Shown: positions 44,263 to 53,535 of the stretch, one piece after another
Layout: every line of letters starts with the position of its first letter
Numbering within the stretch: position 1 is the first letter of the stretch
Assembly (NCBI GenBank): GCA_911728435.2
Contig: OU452198.1
Location: 3,162,001 to 3,226,000 of the forward strand
Source of the DNA: Apoderus coryli
Lineage: Eukaryota; Arthropoda; Insecta; Coleoptera; Attelabidae
DNA length: 64,000 nt
Reading direction: 5' to 3'
Made by a program: the position numbers and the translations under genes
Notes under the pieces: generated by a model
The model's input: the letters and a program-made list of their open reading frames with translations, nothing else
Database searches by the model: none
What the model was told of the DNA's origin: nothing

Positions 44263-45065
44263 ACTCTGTATTGGAAACACTGTATCCTTGTAACTGTCAG
44301 TATCGTAATACACAGGCTATCAGTTCACATTACCATTAACGAAATTTCTCATAAAACGACAGAAAAATAATTAACATTCTCTTTTTTTTCTCTCCCTATC
44401 AAAGAAGTTTTCATTTGGTGCGTGTATATAATATTTATGTAATAATACAGAGTAAAAATAAGACACTGTCAAGGAAAATAATTAATTTTATTTCCTTTCT
44501 ATTTTTGACACTTTCGTATTACTTAACGAATTCCAAGTACTAAAAAAATATGGAGCTTACAGAAAATGACGTCAAGCTTTGGAGTTTTGTCATATCCAAT
44601 TCTAATTATTGTTTTTTTTTCTCCAATTTCGAGTTAGATTGGAAGATATTCAGTCTGACAGACTTAATACTTATAGTATTGCTTCGCCAAACACTCTACC
44701 TTTTCAAAAATAAACATGCTCAATACTCGTAATAGGGAAATTTTGGTCATTCCTAGACATGCACCAAGTATTTTTAAAGGCAGTTTTGTAAATAAATATT
44801 ATCATGAACTTCAATAGTCATTTGCTTCGTAACTTAAAAAAATAAAATAGCATCTGCTCGAAAGAGAACTCAGATTAACTTTGCTGAATTTTTTCAAATT
44901 TTTCTTTTTTTACTCATTTTTGAGATCTGGGGAATGAAGATAGTGGGTTAAACTGTGGCAAAATAGGATAAGGATTAGAATATAATACACTGCAGGTAAC
45001 CACTTTATTGTTTTTTTATATTATATGTTTCATTCAAACAAAACGTACAGTTTATTTAATGCATA
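44263..45065. other. No gene
   Basis: AT-rich DNA. Possibly decayed upstream Crypton sequence near the right edge; nothing supportable. Confidence 0.3.
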
Positions 45066-45513
45066 AAACTATTCCGGAAAGGGGGGAAAAATATTACTCC
45101 CAGTCGCCTATTCTTGAGACCAAATCATTTCTGGAAATCCGAAAGTGACACATGGTTTGACAATATACCGGTAGGCAAGAACACAATTAATATGTGGACC
45201 AAATAATCCGCGCAAGCTATTGGTTTTGACACTAAGTGTAAAAAGATATCCAATCATTCGAACAGATCAACTGCCGTTAGCCATTTGGCAAATAAAGGAA
45301 TTCCTGAACAGCAATTAATAAAAATAACAGGACATAGCAGCTTTAATTCTATTAAACCGTACTTGAATATTAACCAAGAACGCCATGGTGAAATAATCAA
45401 CACCATGCGAGGAATTTCTTCAACAGTGGAAATTAACAATCCGTCAACTTCAGCAAACTCTTCTTCCAATTTAACATTTACCAATTGTACTTTTCACGAC
45501 TGTAGTTTTAAAT
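45066..45513 (+). pseudogene. Crypton tyrosine recombinase, C-terminal half
   Basis: One frame, interrupted only by a TAA at about 45206. It encodes GKGGKNITPSRLFLRPNHFW, SDTWFDNIPVGKNTINMWTK, then SAQAIGFDTK, KISNHSNRSTAVSHLANKGI, KITGHSSFNSIKPYLNINQE and a Ser/Asn-rich tail. The H-x-x-R block (NHSNR), the GHSS block and the Tyr of SIKPYL are the active-site pattern of tyrosine recombinases; the combination matches animal Cryptons, DNA transposons that move by recombinase rather than by a DDE enzyme. The N-terminal half is not recognisable upstream. Confidence 0.75.
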
Positions 45514-45515
45514 AA

Positions 45516-45830
45516 AAATGAATAATATTTGTTTGATTAAAACTAATACATTTTGTGTTGAAAATTATTAAACGTCAGATTGACAATAAAATTTTTGATA
45601 GCTACAAAGTAAAAAATTATCTTATCGAATACTCCTCGGGCCTTGATAAATACACAAAATTTTGTCATAGAAAATCCTTCAAGCGAGTTGCTCAAGGATA
45701 ATAGCCCTCGTCCTGCGGCTTGGGCTATTATCAAGCAACACGCTTTCGGCATTCTCTATGACAAAATTATCTCGGTATTATCAAGACCCTAGGGGCATTA
45801 CTACTGATAATACAATACTATTAGTTACCA
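45516..45830 (+). repeat. ORF-like repeat and hairpin next to the Crypton
   Basis: The first 200 bp match 32290-32480 (opposite strand) and encode IIKRQIDNKIFDSYKVKNY and LIEYSSGLDKYTKFCHR. A hairpin, gataatagccc with gggctattatc, follows at about 45700-45735. Beyond it the sequence folds back as an inverted diverged copy (caagcaacac, tctatgacaaaatt, tatcaag). Confidence 0.55.
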
Positions 45831-46659
45831 AATATAGGCTTATACTTGAATGAAACGTTGTTGTATTCAAGGAATATTGAATGTAATATGTCATTGAATC
45901 AAAGGGTGTGTTTTTGGCAAAACTACAGATTTTTCTCCGTGTAGTTTTCATCGATTTGTGTCACGGTGCACTGTCTTGGTGAAACAACATTTTTTTTTTT
46001 GCAAATGTGGCCGTTTCTTTACGATTTCAATCGATCCAAAAGTGCACGGTATCTAGACTTAAAAAAGTGTCCCTTTAATTTTTTTGAGCAGTGTACTTAC
46101 AATAAACACCGTATTACATATACATCTTCGGACACTCGTAAACATGTTTCAATTCAACTAAAGGTGTGTCGAGTTGTATTATTTACAGTAAACAAACAAA
46201 TTACCCTGTAAAGCCAGACCAGACCGCACCTCTTTTAGCGTATAAGTAACAACCATATACCACAATAATCTTTCGTTGAGGGTAAATAAAAGTGACAGTA
46301 AATTTTATATTTCACTCCTTTAGGGATATTAAATTCCGAGGAGGGAACGCTCCAAGACCACTAACTTAAAGTGGTATTTTATGCTTGCACTATGAAGTAT
46401 GACCGCAGTGCATGTCGGTGGCCATAATTCTTGCATAGGATTCTCCATCTCTAAACGCTTTTGCCTTGTGCTGTAGGTAAAAGAATAATGACGGGGATAT
46501 AACGTGGGTATGTAGATGATATTGCTGTTTGGGTAATGGGCCAGCAAATTCGGACATATAATAAGTAGTGTGCAGTGGATATTTTATTACTATACAGGGT
46601 TACTCACGGTGTTAATACTGAATAAAAATCATATGGAAAAAATTCTAATAACGCCATCT
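45831..46659. other. No recognisable gene
   Basis: AT-rich. A lone transposon end (tatacagggttactcacg) lies at about 46592, just upstream of the LINE. Confidence 0.3.
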
Positions 46660-48353
46660 ATGTGTCATCCTATAGGAAGACTATTGTTGACCATAAAAAG
46701 ATGGCCTACGAGAGATATATAGCTAGCTCCACTAATAAACCACGTGATATCTGGAGAATAATTAATAGTGAAAGAGACTATTGTACAATGCCAGTTAGTA
46801 CTCGGCTTACACCTTCCGAGTTTAACAGTTTTTTTGTATCTGTTGCTAATAAAATTACTGAGGCCATGTCTGTGGATCTTGATGAGCGGGTGCATATGTT
46901 AAGTCGGATACCGATGCAGCCTAGCTCCTTTTTTATGTTGCCCATCTCGGAGTTTGAGGTCCTGGAGACAATTCGCCACTTAAAAAACTCGGGCAGTGTT
47001 GATATGTTTGACTGCAGCACTTTCTTTGTGAAGGAATATGCACAGATCTTAGTTAAGCCTTTAGTGCACATCTTCAATTTATGTTTCTGCGGTGGCATTT
47101 TCACTGAGCCATTCAAGTTCACTAGAGTTATCCCTGTATTTAAAAAGGGTGACATTGATAATGCTTCTGATTACCGACCGATTTCTACAGTTCCTAATCC
47201 AAAATCTAACTTGTTTTTTGTAAGCGAATAACCTTTAGTGTCCTGGACAGTTTGGTTTCCGGGGTGGTCGGTCGACAGTTCAGGCGGTGGCTCGTGTGGT
47301 GTCTGACATAGTCCAGGGCCTGGAGAGATGTGAATTTATTAATCTCACCTTATGTGATCTGAGCAAGGCCTTTGACTGTGTGTCTCATGAAGTTTTTCTG
47401 ACCAAGCTTTCTCGATATGGTGTGCGGGGACTCTCGTTGCAGCTGCTGCGGTCGTGCCTGACTGGCAGAGGACAGACGGTGGCTCTTCAGGTGGAGCTGT
47501 CTGAGGTGAAAGTATTATCTAATGGAGTGCCCCAGGGCTCTGTGTTGGATCCGTTGCTCTTTTCGTTTATAGTAACGACCTATATAGTTATTTGAGTCCT
47601 GGAAGGGTCACTCTTTATGCTGATGATACCTCTTTGGTGTGTTATGGGAGCAGTGTTTCACAGTTCACTAGTAATCTGCTCAAACTAAATATTGATAAGA
47701 CCCAGAGACTTACATTTTCTAGTGCTAGTGGTCATGCTCGGGGACGAACAGCCAACTTATTGGGGATTATTGTTGTTGATGCGCTTTGCTGGGCGTCGCA
47801 CGTTGAGTTTCTCAGGGGTAAGTTGTCTTCTAGTATTTACGTTATTAGGAGGCTCAAACATTGTCTGAGTCAGCAAGCTCTGAGAACTGTTTATTTCTCA
47901 CTGTTCCATTCTCATATTTCTTATGGAGTGAGTCTCTGGGGTAACTCGGCTAAACAAATATTTAGAGTACAAAAAAAGGTGGTTCGCATTCTGGCAAATG
48001 CTGGATATCTGGAGCATTGCAAGCCCATTTTCAATATAATGCCTCTCCCGTCTTTATATATATATGTATATTATCAACTGCTTGAGATTCACAGATGTAA
48101 GACCGATTTGTGTATTAACTCAACTTGTCATGAGTATGGTACGAGATCTGCGGACTTGGTACGGGCTGGGCGATGGAGATTGACTAAGTCTGCAAAGAAT
48201 TCAATACAGATTCGGTTATATAATGCACTTCCTCGTAGGGTCCAGGAGTACAGTTCAGAAATGTTCAAAAGAACTATAAAATCATACTTGCTCAAACATG
48301 CTTTTTATTCTGTGGAAGAATATTCCAAGGAAGTTGTACATTTTAGCAATTAG
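46660..48353 (+). pseudogene. LINE endonuclease-RT linker, RT and C-terminus
   Basis: Three frames: 46662-47231 encodes the linker (NKPRDIWRIINSERDY, TPSEFNSFFVSVANKITEAM) and RT start (FTRVIPVFKKGDIDNASDYR). A deletion near 47210-47240 removes block 1-2 residues. 47287-47595 gives FINLTLCDLSKAFDCVSHEV and NGVPQGSVLDPLLFS. 47592-48353 gives VTLYADDTSLVCYGSS (YADD intact), a further internal deletion before LNIDKTQRLTFSS, then HISYGVSLWGNSAKQIFRVQ and the C-terminus ending VEEYSKEVVHFSN. Jockey/CR1-like, distinct from the 2655 family. The 3' UTR is interrupted at 48471 by the palindromic insertion. Confidence 0.85.
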
Positions 48354-48558
48354 TCGCTTTTAATTCGTTTGTACCTATGTTACTTACACTTTCATGTTTT
48401 TTGTTGTAGATATAGTTTTTGTATTTTGACGTGCTGTAGTTGTTTTGAATGACCTAATATAGTTAGTTCTAATTTTCAATTTTTACGACCTCTATTATTG
48501 TTATAGTGAGAAAATAATGGGTTTTAGGTCTTTTGTAAAAGAAACTAATGTATTTTAA

Positions 48559-48599
48559 GCCAACGTTTCGACAATCTTTATTGTCATCCTCAGGGCACA
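48559..48599 (-). ncRNA. Hammerhead ribozyme motif, left arm
   Basis: Minus strand: GCC, core CUGAGGA (48587-48593), stem II GACAAU/AUUGUC, core GAAAC (48565-48569), then GUU followed by GGC pairing with GCC. Inverted twin of the motif at 48852-48892. Confidence 0.65.
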
Positions 48600-48851
48600 A
48601 ATCATTGTTTCCTTTTGTCGGTAAGAATTTTTGATATAAACGAGACACGCACAAACAGAACACATGTATGTATACTTATGTATAAATAAAATAACATAAA
48701 AGCATAACAACAATACAATGTACATTGATTGATTGTATTGTTGTAATGCTTTTATGTTATTTTATTTATACATAAGTATACATACATGTGTTCTGTTTGT
48801 GCGTGTCTCGTTTATATCAAAAATTCTTACCGACAAAAAGAAACAATGATT

Positions 48852-48892
48852 TGTGCCCTGAGGATGACAATAAAGATTGTCGAAACGTTGGC
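48852..48892 (+). ncRNA. Hammerhead ribozyme motif, right arm
   Basis: GCC, core CUGAGGA (48858-48864), stem II GACAAU with AUUGUC, core GAAAC (48882-48886), then GUU and GGC. AACGUU around the cleavage region is self-complementary, which could let two copies pair as a dimer. Confidence 0.65.
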
Positions 48893-48961
48893 TTAAAATA
48901 CATTAGTTTCTTTTACAAAAGACCTAAAACCCATTATTTTCTCACTATATAGTTAGTTCTA

Positions 48962-49834
48962 TTTATTTTAGAAACTGTTTTGAATGTGATGTTATTTTTG
49001 TGTCTAAAAGTAAAATATCGAGTGGAAGTTAAAGAATAAGAATTCTAAATTAATTAATCTTTTAGAAAACTTTTTATCAACAAAAAAAAAATGAAAAATA
49101 ACAAAATATGTTAGAGCGTGGTTGCCAGAAAACATTTCTCCTGGGCAATTTGGCAATTCCTACTCGCCGTCACTGCTTTTTGCGCATTTTGATGAAAAAG
49201 ACGCGTTTGATGTGAATAAAAAAACAGTAAAATAATTAATTAATAATAGTTGTACTTGTACATTTAAATTAAGTCGACATGGGTAAAATTGAGTATGATA
49301 CACCAATGAAACAGGTTGAAACGTATTATAATAAATGCATGATATGGGTAAAAGTAAAAAGGGGTCCGAAAATATACATAAATATACACACCGTCTAGGC
49401 GTCAGAGACACACACGCCCACGTGGGTGTCAGGTGGTGTTATTTTGATATTTTTATTTCACATGGTAAAAATATGAAATATGACTTGTGCAAATTTAATC
49501 AAAAAGTACTTGGAAAATGATGAAAAGCAATAAGCCAAATGGCTTCTTCACAATAATAGTACGTTATAATGTTTGGCAAATTGCAAGCATACACGAAGTG
49601 TCCGAGGAACACCATTATGAAGACTGTGCTGTTTTTGGTATTCAAAACTGAAAGGGTACTAACCGCTATGACATAAGTTTTTGAACAAAAATCGAGCTGC
49701 TTTATAAAGATTTAGATTCATGGAATTTGCTGTTGCTATAGGGGTTTTTCCATTTTAGTCACAATGTCATGTTGGTCATCGTTAGTTTTGGAATAGCATG
49801 CAAGCAAAGAAAAATGAATGATAGACTTTTTTTT
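48962..49834. other. No recognisable gene
   Basis: Begins with the remaining 3' UTR of the LINE, then AT-rich DNA. No supported ORF. Confidence 0.3.
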
Positions 49835-50031
49835 GGTATGGTTTCGCACGATACGCAGACTAGTGATCGGGCTCCCGTTTGCATGGAGTCGCTACCGAAG
49901 GGGCATTCCAGGAAGGAGACATCGGGGAGTGACTGTGATGTGTCTGTGGCGACTTCGGAGATTTCAAAAATTGCAAGCCCTATACGGAGTAATTTTGGGA
50001 TTACAAATAAACTGCATTATTATTATTATTA
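49835..50031 (+). mobile_element. LINE 3' end or SINE with ATT tail
   Basis: A GC-richer segment (gtttcgcacgatacgcagac ... ctacggagtaattttggg) ending aaataaactgc(att)n at about 50010-50031. The microsatellite tail and sharp composition change indicate a retroposed 3' fragment. The family is not recognised. Confidence 0.45.
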
Positions 50032-50680
50032 ATGCTGTATACTATAAGGACCAGTTTTTTCCTAAAATTTTCAAACTCGAATTTCTCGAAAACCTTTAAG
50101 TTTTTCGAGAGAAAACAAGTATGCCTTTTTTATGTAGAAAACTTAATTTTATGACATTTTTGACACAACTGGAAAAAAAATCATAAGAAAAAAAAGTTAG
50201 GTTATAATTAAGGCAAGAGTCCCCCCGTTTACCCGCCTATGGTCATACTTTTTTATTCAACTTCATGTGAGTTTACGACATTTAACTAGGTGAATATACA
50301 TGCTAATTTGATTAATTCATCTTTACTCGTTTCGAAATTATTTCAAGAAAATCGTCCTCAGGTAGTCATCTTTAACACCCTGTATCTTTGTAAATAAGGA
50401 CTTTTTGAAAAATAACAATTCGCTCGCAAATTTTTACTACCTATTTTAGCAACACCTTGTAGATTTAAATTAAAAACAAGAAGAACATTCAGTGTGAAAA
50501 AGCAATATTAACATAACAACATACAATTACAGATATTCTGAATTATTTTCTATTTTTTTTCCTTAACAAAATAAAAACAAAAAAATAGAAAATAATTAAG
50601 AAAAAAATTGTAATAAGGTACAAGATCAAATATTTAATAATTTGAAAAAATAGTCCATTTTTAAGTGGAGTTGCGTATTT
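50032..50680. other. No gene
   Basis: AT-rich. A lone accctgta end lies near 50380. Confidence 0.3.
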
Positions 50681-51003
50681 ATATGATGAAATAAAAGTCT
50701 AATCTCCACAAAATAAATTTAATAGAAATCTTAACTATATCCAAACATATAAAATCGAAAAACATCATGATATATAAAAAGAAAGAAAAGATAGGATAGT
50801 ATAACAATGTTAATTTTTAAATCATAAAAACAACAAAAACATTTTCCATAAAGTGACCTCGATGGAAATTTTCTGGAACAATATTTTAAGTTTCTCTTAT
50901 TCACTGATGATGGAACTAGTATGAAGTTCCGAAACATGTTTGGATATAGTTAAGATTTCTATTCAATTTATTTTGTGGAGATTAGACTTTTATTTCATCA
51001 TAT
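50681..51003. mobile_element. PLE-like inverted structure with hammerhead
   Basis: The right segment 50936-51003 (atgtttggatatagttaaga ... atttcatcatat) is repeated inverted at 50681-50748. Between them are about 190 bp that include a hammerhead at 50897-50948. The left copy starts, on its own strand, at atgtttgg, within a few nucleotides of the predicted ribozyme cleavage site. Confidence 0.6.
50897..50948 (+). ncRNA. Hammerhead ribozyme motif
   Basis: AUUCA, core CUGAUGA (50904-50910), stem II GGAAC with GUUCC, core GAAAC (50931-50935), self-complementary AAACAUGUUU, then UGGAU, which pairs with AUUCA over five positions (one G-U). Predicted cleavage after GUU. This is the best-formed example in the window. 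Confidence 0.75.
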
Positions 51004-51879
51004 AATATTTAATGCTTTTGTCAATAAATTGAAACAAAATTCAACCCTGCTGGCGGCGCGGCATCGGCATGATGATTAGTGTATTCTCTCCCCTTTCTAT
51101 CGATTTAAAATAATTATTATGATTGTTGTTATTGTTTCCATTTAAATTAATTATTAATCAATATAAAATACCTACACAAATAAATTATATGCAGACACAT
51201 TGTTGTTATAAAACATTTTCACAACATAATCATGTATCAAATTTATGTAAATATGTCAAAATGAGATTATGCGGCTTTGGCGTATTGCATGGACTGAATA
51301 TTATTATTATGGATATTTATAATTGTTATTATTGTGATACCACTAATAAAACATTAAAATAGATCTGGATAAACATTGATTTGTTTGAAAAATTGTTTCA
51401 TTATATCAAATTGAATTTTATTTACAGGGAAACGTTTTTTTTTTTGAAAAGTGCTAATAATAGTGTGTGAACACACTTTTGTGCATAGGCGTAGTCAGGG
51501 TGGGGCAGGTTGGGGCGCTTGGATGGGCCCTATAAAAAATAAAAAGAAATTGAAATGATCCTACCCTACTTACTTTCTTAACCTCTTATAGGTGGGTATG
51601 TCAGATATATTCGCATCCTAAAAAGTTCGAATTCGTGGGTATGACGTGACAAATATAATCGCATGAATTAACTATCTTAACCCGGAGTTTTCCTTTTTAA
51701 AAAGTTTTATTGTTTAAAATACAAAATTACAACTTTTATGGTTTATACTAACAAACAAAATTATTATATCTGAACTTGAATGATAGCGTCATCTTCCTAT
51801 ATATAATGTTCACTGCAGTGTCGTCTGATCTCGCTTGGTCAGCATTTATACGGGGTGGACCGTCATATTCAGGTGATTC
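51004..51879. other. No gene; hAT-like end
   Basis: cataggcgtagtcagggtgg at 51485 resembles the end of hAT-type elements (cataggcgtagccaggg). No partner and no ORF. Confidence 0.3.
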
Positions 51880-53535
51880 ATTTGGATTGCACAAAAAAGT
51901 AAAAGAAATATCACATATATACAGAAAACAACACAAAAGTCGAATACGCAATGATCAAAATGAGTATATAATATCAGAAGAAGAACTAGCAACGACATGG
52001 AAAAAATACGCGGAAAACCTTTTCAATGATATAAGACCACAGCAGCCAGTGCATACGCTGCACTCTGATAATTTATCGGGGCCCTCTATAATTAAAAGCG
52101 AAGTGATATATGCCATCAAGTCAACCAAGATGTACAAAGCCCCAGGACCAGATGACATCACCGTAGAAGCAATTCAGTTGTTAGACGAAGAAAATGTAGA
52201 AATGCTAGTGAATTTGTTCAATCGCATATATGACACTGGCCACATTCCATCTGACATTCCTTCGTATTCTACACTCTAGAATGTTCAATAAACTAGAAGA
52301 TCTAAGCGGAGACACACAGTTTGGTTTTAAAAGCGGAATGGGGACTCGTGAAGCCGTTTTCTGCCTGAATACTTTAGTACAAAACAGCTTAGACCAACGA
52401 AAAGACGTATATATGCTGTTTATTGATTACGAGAAGGTCTTCGACAATGTTAGACATGACACCTTGTTGAAACTTCTGCACAATGCCAATATTAACGCAA
52501 AAGATATCAGAATCATCCAAAATCTATACTGGAATCAAAAAGCCTGTGTAAGATTTGAGAAATCATTAACAACAGACGAATTTAAAGTTCTAAAGCGGGT
52601 TCGACAAGGGTGCATACTGTCACCAATACTATTTAACTTATACGTCGAAAATATATTTTCTGAGGCGCTGGAAGACTTAGAGTGTGGGATTAAAGTAAAT
52701 GGTATACCAATTAACAACATACGGTATGCAGACGACACCGTAATCATTGCTGACAGTGAAGAGGACTTACAACTAATGCTGGAACAGATAAATACATTTG
52801 GAAAGGGGAATGGTCTCAAAATAAACATACAAAAGACAAAGTACATGATAGTAAGCAGAAACCCTCCTCAAAATGCTGTGTTAAACTTGGAAGACCAACC
52901 TATTGAACGAGTGCAAAACTTTAAATACCTTGGAACCAACATAAATGAACAATGGAATCCCGAACAGGAAGTTTGCTGTCGCATACAACAAGCGAGGCAA
53001 GCGTTCACAAGCCTAAGACCCTTTCTTTGCAACCTGACATTGTCCCTCAAATTAAGATGCAGAATGGTGCAGTGTTACGTCTGGTCCATCCTGTTATATG
53101 GAATGGAAACATGGACTCTGAAGATCCGGTCGATAAACAAGCTTGAGGCTTTTGAAATGTGGTGTCTAAGAAGGATGCTACGTATATCGTGGGTAGACCG
53201 AGTTCGAAATGAAGACGTTCTTAGAAGGGCGGGATGCGAAAGAGAACTTTTCAACATAATCAAGAAGCGGAAAATTGGATACCTGGGCCACATACTACGA
53301 GGAGAGAAGTACAAAATACCACAGATAATTCTCCAAGGAAAAATTGAAGGGAAGAGAGGAGTAAGACGTAAACAGATGTCTTGGTTGAAAAACATCAAGA
53401 ACTGGACAGGCATTAGCAATACGGGCGAGCTCTGTCGCGCTGCGGAAGCAAGGACCCTTATTATGATGAGATAGTCGCCAACGCACTAGAAGTGTACGGC
53501 ATTTTAAGAAGAAGAGGACCATCATATACTCATGC
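51880..53535 (+). pseudogene. RTE-type LINE reverse transcriptase, one deletion
   Basis: Frame 51776-52279 from about 51880 carries the linker (HKKVKEISHIYRKQHKS, WKKYAENLFNDIRP) and MYKAPGPDDITVEAIQLLDE. A deletion of roughly 40 codons and a frameshift at about 52262-52285 remove RT block 1. Frame 52230-53474 continues uninterrupted for about 400 codons: LSGDTQFGFKSGMGTREAVF, MLFIDYEKVFDNVRHDTLL, RVRQGCILSPILFNLYVENI, IRYADDTVIIADSEEDLQLM (YADD intact), FKYLGTNINEQW, ILLYGMETWTLK and HILRGEKYKIPQIILQGKIE. After a TAG, a shifted frame gives VANALEVYGILRRRGPSY. The Y-A-D-D-T and L-G-H-I-L-R blocks are typical of RTE/BovB LINEs. Long open frame suggests moderate age. Confidence 0.85.

Larger units (their letters stand above)
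48472..48949. mobile_element. Near-perfect palindrome with two hammerheads (PLE-like)
   Basis: An insertion in the LINE 3' UTR, flanked by tatagttagttcta (48458-48471 and 48948-48961; 14 bp duplication sharing 2 bp with the arm end). It consists of about 30 bp of unique sequence (48472-48501) followed by two almost identical inverted arms of about 216 bp (48502-48717 and 48732-48949) around a short centre. Each arm carries one hammerhead motif. Inverted terminal repeats, an extra short extension at one end and variable target duplications are features reported for Penelope elements. No coding sequence remains. Confidence 0.7.
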
